Source of the DNA: Rostrohypoxylon terebratum
Lineage: Eukaryota; Ascomycota; Sordariomycetes; Xylariales; Hypoxylaceae
Length of the DNA stretch: 64,000 nucleotides
NCBI GenBank assembly: GCA_022497145.1
Contig: MU385862.1
Span: 434,001 to 498,000 of the forward strand
Reading direction: 5' to 3'
In this document: positions 33,467-46,300 of the stretch, piece after piece
Numbering within the stretch: the first letter of the stretch is position 1
Layout of the letters: every line of letters begins with the position of its first letter
The notes under the pieces: generated by a model
The model's database searches: none
What the model was told of the DNA's origin: nothing
What the model saw: the letters and a program-made list of their open reading frames with translations, nothing else
Position numbers and translations under genes: made by a program

Positions 33467-35398
33467 TCTGCGTTCACTCCTTTGTTTCCCTACCCTAAAC
33501 ACCTATTGTTTTATGCCTAGTACGTGTGTTTAAAATGTTTAAATGCTCTAAATTGAAATAGATACATAATATATCTTTGTTTCACCAACGTGTAAAGCTG
33601 CGCGTATTTATCTGGGACCCTAGGAACCCTCCACCATTTGTGTGATACAGCTAATGACCGTACCCAGGCGAAGGAGAAATGCGTCACTTGGGCTTCGACC
33701 GGCTCTTCTCTTTGGAGAAGCAAGGCGTGGAGCATATGGAACAGGTCAGTCGCACATGATATGTTTATGTACGGCATCTAAGTGTGTGATAAAGATCGAT
33801 ATTACGACCCGTTCCTTTCCTTTGGTTGGAAGACAGATCTGAGTATATTCTGTTGGCGCATGTTTCGGGGTCTGCTATAGTTAGTCATATTGTCGGTATA
33901 CTGGATTCTCATTCCTAGATCCTCGGGTTGTGCTTGAGGCATCATCGGGTGTTGGTCATTAGGTTTGTTTGTAGGAGGTATGGAAATGTTTCCGCATCAA
34001 TATAGCAAATTGCTTCGGAGAGGCCGTTCATTAAGTGTGTAATTACGCTTTAGGTGACATGGGTATTGTGAGTTGACTTTTCGGGGTTGAAAGGAAGAGA
34101 AGGGTCCAGTCTTTGTTCTGGGACTTTGAGTAAAAAGATAGTCATCTTTTATTACCTAATACCTTCCAATTCGTATGTTACTTGGAGTCTTGGATCGTGG
34201 AGGTGGGGGTGTAGAGCCAACGGCCTTCGCCAGCAACTAGTAGTTGCTAGGTCACGAACTTGTCCCGTAGACACCTTGGGCGTAAGTTTCAGAAGCTATT
34301 GTATCCATGAATCCACGAATCCATGATATATATTGACGTAAATGGCGCGGATACTGGCCAGTGAATACCTAGAATCTAGGTTAGATAGTCTTCTTGCGCT
34401 GCCAGCAGCTTGTTGGCCCCTGACTAGTCTTGTTTAAAACTTTAGGTAGTTGGTAGGCAGCCCAAATCGAAAAGAGACTGCGCAGTCTTGGCATTTTCAT
34501 TTTCAAATGCTCTACAACTAATTGTCAAAACAACATCCTAAAATAATACTTAGAATTCTTGAAAATAGATTATAATGAAACTGAGAAGCTACTTAATCTA
34601 AGTTTATTTTTTTCGAATTAATTATTCATTATCTTACTCCTTTATTGTCGGTTTTTACTTATGTTAAGCTTAAGCTAGCTTTGCTAAGACTGCGCAGTCT
34701 CTTTTCGATTTGGGCTGGTAGGGCGAGTAGGTCTTTGTGTGGATTGGTTGTTCCCGGGTTCCCGGGCTCTCTAGTTTGGAGTTGAAAATTGAAATGATAG
34801 AAGAACAAGCAAAAATATCGGCCATATTAAGCATTAATCAATCTTAAAACATTGCGGATGTTCTAGATAGACGAGATGTGAAGTCTGAATTGGAACTTGG
34901 ATTGATGATTTGGGAATTCGAGATGTCAGAATAAGATCGTTGAAGAAAGAAATGTTGAAGAAGGTTCCGGTAGTTTCGGACCGTAATAATTCCAGGTTTG
35001 GATGCTTAACATTATGTAACCACTAGAAAGTTGCTTGTGAACAGTGACACTCCCGATCATGTCCAGGGTAGTACGGAGCTCTGATAAGATTAAGCTACCC
35101 CGCCTACCCCCCGCCTCATTACATCAACTAGTAGTAAAAGGAGCAGTGAGGAGTTCATATAGCGTACCTCGTAGGGCTGAAGGCAACCAAAGGGATGACA
35201 TAAACGGGGGGGAGGCAAATCGACATAATAGGTGGTTTTAGTGGTTTGATGTCGGCAATTGGTTCCGTCCTTCTTATTTCAACTTTTAAATTTCAACTTT
35301 TCTACCACCTTTCATTCCAGGTCAAATCATCAAAAATAAAAGATTTAAACTCGAACATCCTATATCCATCGAGAAGATTGGACAACAATCTCATTATC
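33467..35398. other. Intergenic, about 1.9 kb, containing a MITE
   Basis: No supported gene apart from the possible short last exon of the Cys-rich gene (33521-33556). The 260-bp element at 34458-34717 lies in its middle. The rest is AT-rich and shows no other repeat. Confidence 0.5.
34458..34717. mobile_element. MITE with 32-bp perfect terminal inverted repeats
   Basis: Perfect 32-bp inverted repeats at 34458-34489 and 34686-34717, starting CAGCCCAAATCGAAAAGAGA and containing the palindrome GACTGCGCAGTC, bound a 260-bp element. The centre is strongly AT-rich and non-coding. A 5-bp direct duplication, GTAGG, flanks it (34453-34457 and 34718-34722). Short length, perfect repeats, AT-rich core and target duplication are the marks of a miniature inverted-repeat transposable element. 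The superfamily cannot be fixed from one copy. Confidence 0.85.
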
Positions 35399-36621
35399 AT
35401 GTCGACAAATCCATTAGGTCCGTCGGCCATCCTTCAGCAGATGGCCGACGCCCTGCCCACCCATCCTCAGGGGGATACTACTTCTGATCTGAGCAGCTCT
35501 CACGAAGCCTTGGCACTATTCGCCCATGCTTGCATGGCATCGCTCGGCTTTCGTCTCCTCGGCTTCGATGAGGATAAGCTTGACGGTTTGTGTTCCATTA
35601 AGCACGGATCATGTTACTAAACTACATAGTACATAGCATGCTAATGATCATGCCCCTTTCATTAGAGGCACGATGCCACGAGATAGCTCCTCGACTACCC
35701 CCGAACTGGAATGCCTCCTTCAATACCTATGCATTCGTGTATGCGCATCAGCAATCGGCGCTTCGCTTTGTCATTAGGACTGACCGCATGGGAGGCAAAG
35801 CCGAGATACGCGGACTAGGCATTAACCACGATCGCATTACGCGCGTCGAGGTAACGATCAAGGATTTTGTGTCTAACGCGGCCCTTCCCGTCAGGATCAC
35901 TATTAATGACGACGGCGAGGACCGCTCTCACCTACCTGAAAAATTGCGAAATGTCTTCATATCCGAGAATCGTATTGAGGATCTAGCCAACCTCATTAAA
36001 ATCAACATTGTGCAGAAGCTTCTACCATCGCTGCAGAAGGAAGGCTACGAGGAATCTCCCGACGATAGAGCCGCGCGTGACGATGCCGACGAAGCGGGTC
36101 GAAGACCACCGAGACAACCCATCATGCCAGATCCAGTACCCGTGCCAGCCCAGCCATATCCGCACAACAACCCACTTAACCCGCCCCCTCGCAACCCTAT
36201 CCCGGCTGGTGACTTCCCTCCACCGGGCTTCGAAGACCCTTACGACATCAACCGCCCGGCACGAAATCCACTACAGCCTGGACGTACTCCATTTGGAAAT
36301 CTTGGAGCTGATGATCTGAATCCGCCCGGATTGGGGCCACATGATCCCCTACGTCCCGGACTAGGCATTGGAGGACAGCTACCGCAACCTGGAGGCCGAG
36401 GTATGCATCCAACCTTCGATGACCCTCTTTTTGGAGGCCCAGCTGGCAGCGATGGTTTTTACGAGCCTTCGGTGCCGCCTGGGGCTCGGTATGACCCGAT
36501 AGGACCGGGAGGTGTCCCGAGGCTGGGAGGTCGTAGACCCGGTGGTGGCAGTGGACCATTTGGTGGTAATGGAGGTTTCGGTAGTGGGTTCGGCGGTTTT
36601 GGTGGAGGCGATATTATCTAA
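35399..36621 (+). CDS. FUB1: PI31-type proteasome regulator
   Basis: Two exons, 35399-35585 and 35666-36621, close in frame to give 380 residues. The N-terminal FP (Fbxo7/PI31) domain spans about residues 25-165 and contains LGFRLLGFDEDK, APRLPPNWNASFNTYAFVYA and the RVEVTIKDFVSNAALPVRI region. The C-terminal half is Pro- and Gly-rich and disordered, with the NPLNPPPRNPIPAGD region, DDLNPPGLGPHDPLRPG and a Gly/Phe-rich end (GGFGSGFGGFGGGDII), as in PI31 homologues. PI31/Fub1 binds the 20S proteasome and modulates its activity or assembly. The intron donor is GTTTGT, weaker than others here, but the phase and the family match across the junction (KLDEARCHEIAPRLP) support it. Its 3' end faces REV7, 208 bp away. 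Confidence 0.88.
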
Positions 36622-36829
36622 ATCAGACAGGAAAACCTACCAAGGGAGACGATGGAGGCTATTGTAAGATTGGCTTGTGTATTCTTAACCCCTTACTGTC
36701 ATTACTAGCACCTTCAACATTAGTGTTGTTGAAATGAAGAGACTAACTTACTACTTACATGCTTATGATGTTGCTACAATATCACAGAGAATGCGATATT
36801 CTAACGGACTCAAGTTTCTTGCACTATTT

Positions 36830-37665
36830 TTATTCACTTGATGTATTCGATGACTGTTGATCTTTGGAGCGACCTTCCTCCACCCAGCATTCGAAGAATA
36901 GGGGCCCGGCTTCGACAGCTCGGAGAGGGGTTGTCTTGGCTCCTCCGACATCTTGCCCGGGCATTTCTCGATCCTTGGACTTGGTCTGTAGATTTGACTG
37001 GGTAGGTATCCAAGGTTGGGGATGCTAGTATTTATCAGTTCTTCTGATCCAGTACCTCTAATGGCCCTTAGGAAAATACTCACCCCAATTGGAGCTTCGC
37101 CCTCATCTCGTAGTTCTACCGCAATGGTGAATGTGCAGCCATCAGGAAGCTTTCTCAACTTTTCAGCAGTGTAGGCTAATTTTCTGATGGTAGCGCGTAA
37201 TTGCTCGTCTATATCCACCCAGTTTACCTTGGCCTCTATGTTGCCAATTGCTTCTTCATCTAGCTCGTCTTCTTCTTCATCCATCCTTGTGCCCATAGCC
37301 TCCTTGAAGCCCTCCCAGGCGGGGAAGCCGGCAACGTCGAACATCCATCGCTCCATCACCTTTGCCTGTCCGTCGTAGACGACAACAGCGATTCGCTCGA
37401 CAACGCCGAGTATGAGCTGGCCTTTGACGGCATCAACGGCGTCGCGGATCCACGAACATACTTTCGGATGTCTGGATTGGTGGACTGGCAGATTGTATGC
37501 CCGGCTAGCGAGGAACGTTTCTGCTGGGTAGATAGAGCGATAATAGAGGATGTTGTGAATGCACACTGTGAGGAACTGCGTGAAGGATGTCAGGAGCTGG
37601 GATGCCTGGCTCAGCGGCAGGGATTGCGGATCTTGGAGAGGCTGGTCGTCTGGTTGGAGGGACAT
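36830..37665 (-). CDS. REV7: REV7/MAD2B HORMA-domain subunit of DNA polymerase zeta
   Basis: Two exons on the minus strand, 37665-37084 and 36997-36830, close in frame to give 249 residues. The HORMA domain covers nearly all of it: LLTSFTQFLTVCIHNILYYR, SIYPAETFLASRAYNLPVHQ and ERIAVVVYDGQAKVMERWMF. Exon 2 encodes GGAKTTPLRAVEAGPLFFEC and WVEEGRSK, the C-terminal seat-belt part typical of Rev7. Without the 86-nt intron the frame runs on with unrelated sequence to 36763, so splicing is needed to get the family end. An acidic insert (DEEEDELDEEA) sits near residue 130. Rev7 links Rev1 and Rev3 in translesion synthesis. An upstream in-frame ATG at 37761 would add 32 residues without homology and was not used. 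Confidence 0.92.
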
Positions 37666-38451
37666 CTTGATCTTATCGTTGCCGTTGGAAATGTGAAATG
37701 TGATATGTGACGCGTTGTGGGGTACAAATGAGGGTGAAAACGCGTGAAATAGTGGAAGCACATTGAGCTTTCACATGGTCCCTGGTAATACAGCATAAGT
37801 GACAATCTAATATAAAGAAGGAACGGCACAGTGTTGATACTTTTCACAGTTAAACTCAATCTGACACACAATGAATACGTTGGCACGGGAATGCAATCAT
37901 GATATGACGGAAGGTTAGGCCTTTGTAGTTTCTGAAATGTATTGTACCTGGGTATCCCTGGTGCCCTCTTACGTATGTATGTAGCTGTGCGACGTACCCT
38001 TTGTGGTGATCTGCAGTGCTAATAACAAAAGTGCGTCGCGCTAATGTTAGCGGGGTCAAGTACCTTAAAACCGTGCAGGTGCCCTCGACTGGTGTCCGTA
38101 AACTCTACTCTACCTCTAGGTACCTCCTAGCACCTACGTTTATGCATAAATTAAATTCGAGTAACCCCCCACCTTCCAACTAGTAAAATCTTGGGGATAC
38201 TTCTAAATTCCAGGGCTCTTCACTTATTACAACGTACCACTTACAAACTGCCTCTGCCTACTTGTCCCACCACTTGACCGCTTTAGATACCATCCCCAAT
38301 TCCTAATTTTTAGCTAAAACAACAAACTTTCCTTTGAAGAGGCAACGATCTCGACAGCCTCATTCAACATCCCGCACCTTTTTCTCTTAGCTAATTTTGG
38401 TCACTACCATTTGACTTGGCTGGATCGTCCTAAACGATTCCAAGGTGGACA
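37666..38451. promoter_or_regulatory. Divergent promoter region of REV7 and KAP114
   Basis: 786 bp lies between the two divergent start codons and must hold both promoters. No specific site was recognised. Confidence 0.5.
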
Positions 38452-41400
38452 ATGGAGGACCAACTTGTCCAGGTCCTGGAGAACACCCAGTTGGCGGCCG
38501 AGGGTCCTCGGAAACAGGCAGAGATCGATCTCAAGCACGCTGCTACCAATCCCGCTTACCCTCTTTCCCTTGCCAATATTGCCCGACATGCTTCTATCGC
38601 CACAACTATTCGACAATCCGCGATATCAGCCTTGCGACTTTTTATCGAGCGAAACTGGAGCGGCGAAAGCGATGATTTCCCCGTCGTCCCTATCGCAGAT
38701 TCCGTGAAGGACCAGATTCGACCTATGCTTCTCGACCTTGCGCTAAATTCGGATGACAAGAAGATCAAAACCGGCGCGAGGTATGTGAATTCCCCTTTCA
38801 CAAGCCTACCCTACACTTCTTTAAGCTTATACTTACTATCTACTTAGCTATGCCGTGGGCAAAATCGCAAACGTCGACTTCCCCGACCAATGGGCGGCCC
38901 TCCTGCCGACCCTCCTCGAAATTATCCCTAATGGTACCGACAACCAACTTCACGGTGCCCTGATTGTTCTTCGCGATTTGGTCGACGAGAGCCTGAGCGA
39001 CGACCAGTTCTTCTCTATGGCACAGGATATAGTAAAGGTTGTCTACGATGTGTCTATTAACGAGGCCCGAAAGCCCGCTCTGCGCGCTCTTGCCGTCTCT
39101 GTCTTCCGAGGTTGCTTCGATCTCATGGATACTGTCAAGGAGGAACACCTTAAGGAAGTACAGGGATTTGCCGAAGAAGCCATGAAGGGTTGGTTCCCCT
39201 TCTTCCATCAGAGCATGAAGTTGCAGCTCCCACCCCTTGGACTCGAGGAGACTGCGCAGCCAGAGAGCTGGAATGGCATAGTCGCTCTCAAATTGCAAGT
39301 TGTGAAGTGTCTCTTGAAATTGAAGATGGTTTTCCCCAGCCTCTTACTCCCCGAGACACCTCAGTTCTTCGAAATCATCTGGGAAGAGTTAAAACTTCTT
39401 GCTTCTTCGCATGAGAAGTTGTATATCTTGAACGATTCGCAAGGCAGACTGGAAGATTCCGATGGTATACCGTACACTCTGGATTTCCTTGTCTTGGAAG
39501 AGTTGGATTTCTTGAACGGCTGCATGCGTGCGCCGCCTGTCCGCAAGGAGCTTGAGGCTCAGTTGGCGACTCACTCTTCTGCGGGGGAAACACCTTGGAT
39601 TCTAGATCTAATGATGATCACGTCCTCTTACGCTCGTATAACACGCGAAGAAGAGGATTTGTGGGATATCGATGTCTCGCTTTATCTTGCGGAGGAAGCG
39701 TCCGTGAGCGCAAACTACACCCCTCGGACTGCGTGCGGAGATATCATCATCAAGCTTGGCGAATGGTTGAACCAGCAAGCCCTAGAAGGTCTCTATGGGT
39801 TTACCAAAGGCGCATTTGCTGAAGAAGGACAATGGAGGAGACAGGAGGCCTGTCTCTTCTTGCTCAACCAGCTTATGAATGACTTCCTCGATTGTAGTAA
39901 GGTTGTAACTCCAGAAGTCAGCCAAGCTTATCTGGAGCTGATCAACTATGCTGTCAACCGACTAGAGGAGCCTCTATTGAGAGCCCGTGGTTACCTCGTC
40001 GCCGGAGTGATTGCCCAGTTTAACGGAGCTGCTGCTGCGCTTTTGGATAGGACCCTAGAAGCTATTACAGCAGAAAGCTCCGAGCTTGTGCAAGTTGCGT
40101 GCTTAAAAGCAATCGAGGGATTTCTCCGCAGTGGAAGTGCTGCCGGAAACCAGCAGATCCAGGCCAAGGTGGTTGGTGCCATTCAACAGTGGATGTCAAC
40201 CAGAGACATGGCCGATCTTGAGGAAGCGGACGATTTGTTAATCACGCTTACCGAAACTCTCAGATCTGCCATCAACATCGACAAGCGAGTGGCTGTGGTC
40301 AACGATGTGCCCGCTTTGGACTTACTGTTCCTCATTGCGAAACACGGCTCAACTAACTGGCAGGTATGTATTCGAAGAAATTCCATCCCTCTTCACTGTC
40401 ATGTTATATATCATTCGTACAAAACGCTAACTATGAATACCTAGGTTACCATGCTTATCTGCGAGGAGTTTGAGGACATTGTTAGAACCTTACCAGACCC
40501 GGTATCATATCAAGCACTCTGCCAGAAGGTTCTCCCTTCGTTGACCGGCGCATTCAATGTCGCCGATATAACTTCGGACAACCCATTGATTACAGTAAGG
40601 AAAACCTATCATAGAAAGAACATAGAATTTATAGGCTGAGCTAATCACTTCTCAATAGTTTGCCACCGAATTGATGGCTTCGTTGACTCAATACGCCTCG
40701 GAGCCTCTTCCTCCCGGCTTTGTAGCAGCCACCTTACCTAAGCTTAGTCGCTTACTAATGGAGAGTAATGAGGGAGATATTCTACGACCTGGTGCTGAAT
40801 CGGTCAAGTATCTGTTGGCCCACGACCACGAGCAAGTGCTCAACTACCATGACGAGAATAACCGAACCGGCTTAGAAGTTTGTCTTCACATTATCGACCG
40901 TCTACTCGGTCCTTCCATCGAGGACAACGCTGCCTCTGAAGTAGGTGGCCTCGCTGCGGAGTTAGTCGAAAAGGCAGGACACGAACGCCTTGGCCCATTT
41001 CTACCACAACTATTGCAAGCTGTAGCTAACCGATTGGCCACTGCCGAGGCTGCTCCCTTTATCCAATCTTTGATTCTGGTTTTTGCGCGACTCTCTCTTG
41101 TTGGTGCTCACGATGTTGTCGAATTCCTCAGCACAATCCAGATTAACGGCGAAAGTGGTTTGCAAGTTGTCTTGGGCAAGTGGCTCGAGAACTCGGTCAA
41201 TTTTGCTGGATACGATGAGATCAGACAGAAGTGAGTCCTACGAACTACGCCGTTGCTTACCAATACAATCTTACTAATCCGAATAGCGTGATCGCACTCT
41301 CTAAGCTTTACAGTCTGAACGACGCTCGCGTCACCCAGACTTTGGTCCGAGGGGATCTTATCATGCCTGCAAGTGATCGGATCATGACGCGCTCGCGTTC

Positions 41401-41847
41401 TAAGCAAAGTAAGTCCGAAACCCACGAATATGTTTCTACCTTCGATTGCTAATATGAAAAGGGCCAGCTCCGGATCAATACACGATTGTCGCGGCCCCTC
41501 TCAAGATACTTAAGGTTCTCATCGAAGAACTCCTTTCGGCTTCTGGAGTAGGTGGCGCTGCCAACGCGGCAGCTGCGGCTGCGGCTGAGTTTGCCGATGA
41601 CAATGACGATGATGGCTGGGAGGATGAGCCAGATGCCATTGACCTCAATCTTGGTAGTGTCAAGAATGACTTGATGGGATTCTTGGAGGCGAATAACATG
41701 CGCTCCCGAGACGACGAGACTCAGGCCTATCTTACCGAATTCTTCCTCGCAGCGGCTCGTGAAAACATCGCCGGATTCCAGGATTGGTACAACCAGTTGT
41801 CAGAGAACGAGAAGGCGAAGCTGCAGGAGATATCGCCGGCGCAATAA
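38452..41847 (+). CDS. KAP114: Importin beta-family karyopherin KAP114 (importin-9 type)
   Basis: Six exons, 38452-38780, 38848-40363, 40445-40594, 40659-41230, 41287-41408 and 41462-41847, close in frame to give 1024 residues. The N-terminus MEDQLVQVLENTQLAAEGPR leads into the importin-beta N-terminal domain (AEIDLKHAATNPAYPLSLAN) and HEAT repeats through the protein (SYAVGKIANVDFPDQWAALL, GALIVLRDLVDE, NVIALSKLYSLND). An acidic stretch, FADDNDDDGWEDEPDAIDLN, lies near residues 935-955, and the end, QDWYNQLSENEKAKLQEISP, fits the Kap114/importin-9 subgroup. Kap114 carries TATA-binding protein and histones H2A-H2B into the nucleus. All introns are 53-81 nt with standard GT-AG ends. Confidence 0.94.
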
Positions 41848-43203
41848 TTGCCTGAATTTACAACAAGGCAATCGCATGATATGTAGGTGTTACCATGCGC
41901 GAAGGATAGGAAACGTTACGAATGACGAACAATAAGGTGGTGAACAGATAAAAAGGTGTTGACCTCGAGGAACGGAGGCTCACGGAAAGTTGATACCGCG
42001 AATTGCCAGGAGTTTATGCCTTGGCAGTAAAAGAACGGAAGTTGCGCAGATGGCTAGAGGTTGCCTGCATGCTGATTCGAACGAGCAAGCACACCCTAGG
42101 CAAACCCAGGCTATAGATTAGTAATCTGGTTTGGGCGATGTAGATAATTATTGGTGGTCTGCGGCCACCTTTGACATGATGCCTCTAATTAAGAAAAAAA
42201 ATATCGATGAATTTCCAGTGAAGACTCTGTTCAATGGCATATTGACAGATCCATGCTTCCCTGAAATGGTGCGGGAGAGACCTTCGCAGTGTTCTTCGTG
42301 CTTAGTAATGCCTGTCTCTCATTATCCCCTGAATTGCACAGCCATGTGACATAATATGTGTTGTTTACCTAATTGAGGATATTTCAAGACACCTTTTAAC
42401 GCTGTAGCATTAGCAGAAGTGCCATTTATTTGACTTTGTTCCCCTTTCCATATATATTGACTCATTCTCGCCCATTTGGTGAAAGCTAACCATCTTGTAT
42501 TTTGGACTATATGGTCCGTCTGTGCGTAATGGCCTTCAGGGCGCCGTTGCCGTATGGACTTACATAAGGCAACTTACAACTTACAACTTACATAATGAAT
42601 CTGGCTGAGCTAATAAATGAGGCGCTCCCAAATCCAACCCTGAGTCATCATGATATCCTTCAACGTGCTGACATAATTCATATTACGTAATTTCTTAGTA
42701 ACATAGCCAGAGCATACTGATTTAAAGCCCAGGTCACATTAGCAAGCACAGATATCAAGTCAAATCAAGTCTTTGCCAGGGAATTACGGTCGTAAGCGTA
42801 AGGTCTATTCAATTAATGATCATGCCAATGCAGCCAGCCCAGACACCTAAGCCCAAGCCCAAAGCCAGACCGCCTGCCGAAAAAATCCCCCCCAAGTCTT
42901 ATACGAGTCGTAAAGGAAAATAAAAAAAAGGGGGTTGGGATGCGGTAGTGGTAGTAGAGGCGGTGGCATGATGAATAGACAAACAACTAAATCCGTAATC
43001 TTTCTCTTTCTCTCTTGTGTCTTATTTACAAGTATAACCGTCCGCGCAGTCGTTTCGTCCGAAAAAGGTCGTCGTCGTTACTGCTACGGCTACTCTTGCG
43101 GGCGCCGACGTACAGCACGGATAGAAGCGCCCTCGTCACAATGTTCGTAAATCTCGCCATGACCCTCCAGAACACCATTAGTCCTAATGAAGTTGTCGTT
43201 ATT

Positions 43204-43206
<3 letters not shown>

Positions 43207-43235
<29 letters not shown>
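43207..43235. repeat. (gat)n microsatellite
   Basis: About nine uninterrupted gat triplets, 94 bp past the RhoGEF stop codon on the minus strand, probably in its 3' untranslated region. Confidence 0.9.
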
Positions 43236-43236
<1 letters not shown>

Positions 43237-43283
43237 TCGTTGCTGTCTTTCGTCGTTTTCCTTCTCTTCGTGCGCGTGTTCAT

Positions 43284-43307
43284 GCTCGTGCTCGTGCTCG
43301 TGCTCGT
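43284..43307. repeat. Hexanucleotide repeat (gctcgt)4
   Basis: Four perfect gctcgt units, just past the RhoGEF stop codon. Confidence 0.85.
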
Positions 43308-43328
43308 CTTCTCGTGGGCGCCGTCCTT

Positions 43329-46300
43329 CTAGGCGTCGCCGGTATTGGTGTTGGTGTTTTTAATTAGTGTTCGTAGCGAGGCCATCTCGCGGCGAAGCTT
43401 GGCGTTTTCTCGCTTGACACGCGCGGTCTCCTCGCTATAGTCTCGCATGCGTGTCATGATTTCTTCTTTATCGTCTCGTCCTTTCCCTTTGAGGGCCTTA
43501 ACGATCTTGCCGAGTTCACTGTTAAACTTCTCGTACAGAATCTCGTTCTCCGCAGTAGCTTCCTTAAACAATTGGTCGATGGACTTGACCTTCGCTTCGG
43601 TCGCCTTCAGGGTACCTTCCATATCTTTCTGGAGTTGCTCGTGCCGGTTGTTCAGATCGGAGATGGCCTGTGGTATGCGGTCTTCTAAAGCCTTTACGCT
43701 GGCCGACAGCTTCTTGATGTCGACCGTTGAGCTACGGGGCAATGACGAATTGACCCTAGCCATATCCGCAGTGATCTTGGAGAGTTCCGATTGCAGGTTG
43801 GCGTCGACCTCTTCCACGGCTTTCTTCTCGATCTGTAAGCGCTCCCGCAATTTTTGCGTCGACTGCAACCGAAGTTTCCCATGAGACTTAGATGGACTGG
43901 AAGTAGGTCTAGGGTTTGCTTCCGTTGGCGTGTTTCCAGTATCGCGCGTAGGCTTTAGGGTTGGAATATTAGAAGTCGATAGCATCTTGGAATGACTCTT
44001 CTTAGAGTCGCTAGCGGGTGTTGCAGCTTGGAATGGATCGTCGGCGTTTTCTTTCTGTCGAGATGAGCGGAGAGTAAGGTTGTTAGAGAGATTTTGGGAG
44101 GCTGGGCTGGTGGGGATTCTGGATGGCGGTGGAACACGTGGACCCGAATTGAACTTTTCGGAAGTCTGCTTCATGTGGGAAAGGGGTTGTAAAGGCTCGT
44201 CCTCTATGCTCGCAGCAGCCATGAGGCTCTTGAGGTCAGACAATGAACTTCGACGCTTCTTTCTAGGTGCTTTTACAACAGCCTCCTCGATCTCAGGCTC
44301 CCCAATTGTTTCGAGCTTATATGAGCTAGGGGGCCGTGAAAATGTTTCGTCGAAAGCGCCGGCGATGGGAGGTCTGTCTCGCGACCCGGGCCGCCTTAAT
44401 TTATTCGGGCTTGAAGGAACACCAACGTCGACGGACCTTGTTCTAACCACGGTGGCCCTCACCGAGCCTGTACTCTCGCCAGTAGCTGGATGCCTGTTGT
44501 GCTTACTCAAGCTACGCCATACTGATGAACGATTGTCCATTTCGCTCTTGCTATTCTGTCTCGATAAAAAGTCGCCGAACCCAAGCTTCCGTCTCAAGGA
44601 AGATGTGTTCGATGTCAAGGATCCAGAATGCGACTTGGCACTACGAGTAGTCGAATTCATCGATTCAAAGGCAGACATCACATGGTGTACACCCGCGTTA
44701 AGACCGTTTAAACCGTCCTCAAATATACGGTCGCAGTCCTCCACGAGCCTATCGAAGAGGTTGATGTAATTATGGGCGGTTCCATCATCGACCAAAAGCT
44801 CGCAAAACGCTAGAGTAAGTGCTCCTCTATCACTATCGTTCCCACAACCATCGAGGAGATCAGCTAGTAGCTTGATGAGAGCTGTGAACGCCCTTCGATT
44901 TTGAGGTGCCATGTCCTGGAAGAGAAAATGCACGAAATCTGCAAAGTCTCCAGGCAATCGTTTTGAGGCTCTTTCTTGAAGGGCATCTAATGCCTTAGAC
45001 GTCATAATAGGTCCCATCTGTTCCTTCCAGGCTATGCGCACGAACTTTTCGAATGCAACGAAGATGACGTCGGGAGTGAGTTCAGATGAGGCTTCGATGT
45101 CGAATGGACTTTCGTTGAGTTTATTGTAGAGGTCATTTACAGAAAGTTCATCCACATTAGACCTGTTGAGTAGTGTGCGGCCGATGAAGCAACCCTTGCG
45201 TGTTTGCAGACTAGCCATATAGCCCGTAAAGGTTTGCTCAAGTCGGACTAGCGGGTTTTCTGGTTTATCGTCGTCCATACCGCCAATTCGAATGCCTTCC
45301 CTACTTTTCGCCGAGCCATATAATGAGACGGCGTCTCTCGAACTATTTGAACGACTCAGTTGGCTAGGAAGGCCTGAGGATTCAGTTAGGGAGCGCTGAT
45401 GTTTAGAACTGCTCGTCAAATCCGATGTGCTACCACCACCCAGAATACTGGAGAGATACTTCACAGGCGATGTAGCTAAGAATGATTTCGTTTTCTCGGC
45501 TCTGTTGGAGACGCTGAGTCCACGTAGCACTTTTGTATGGAACGACACCATCGCAGATGTAAGCTTGGGATTTGCGACGTTGAACTGAGTGCTGAGGAGT
45601 TGAATGACTGTACTTCGGTTAGCAAACCCATAGCAACGACACGGAACGAGAACTTACTTCTCCTAACAAGGGTTGGGAGGAAATCTTCCAACGCAATCTC
45701 GTCGCCCACTTTCTTCCCATTAAGCCCTACTGTAATAACAATCACCTTTTTCATGTTCCCGGTCTTCACATCTGAGCATATCTCCACGCCATAATGACCT
45801 ACGGGCGCACCTTTAGTGCCCCTCTCATTGTCGATGACAATACGAATAGGGGCCGGTTCCTTTCGGCCCTCTATTAGTTGGTCAAGGCCTTCTTGGAAGA
45901 CAGCGGCAAAAATTCCCAAACCAGTATCAGGCATCCTTACAGACCTCAGAGTCCAGCAAGGATCTTCGCGTTCGTTCTCTGCAAACCTGCCTTCGACTCT
46001 AGCCTTGACAACATCCTCGCTCCATTTAGCGGCTTTGCCTTCGTACGATTCTCGTAGTACAAAACAACGTGAAGTGGTTGCTGTATTTGTGACGAATTCG
46101 CCTGCATGGGCACCTTTCATCTCGTTTGACGATGTCATCCAGATCATGCGACCGTCGGACGATTCCGTGAAACGGACGTCAGCCAGGGCATGCCAGCCGG
46201 CAAAAGCAAGGTCGTAGGAACCTTGACCACTCGCCATATTCGTCATCGAAGCTAAAAGGCCTGCCGGTGATGGTTTATCGATCTCTCGCAACAAATCGCG

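Larger units (their letters stand above)
41848..43328. other. Convergent intergenic region, about 1.5 kb
   Basis: No supported gene. It holds the 3' flanks of KAP114 and the RhoGEF gene, an aacttac direct repeat near 42565-42590, and, close to the RhoGEF stop codon, a (gat)n microsatellite at 43207-43235 and a (gctcgt)4 repeat at 43284-43307. Confidence 0.55.

Noticed and set aside
32617..33502. Minus-strand frames opposite the Cys-rich gene
   Set aside because: Antisense shadows of the acidic repeat (Ser/Val/Ile runs).
37666..37761. 32-residue extension of REV7
   Set aside because: No likeness to the family; the HORMA domain begins shortly after the Met at 37665.
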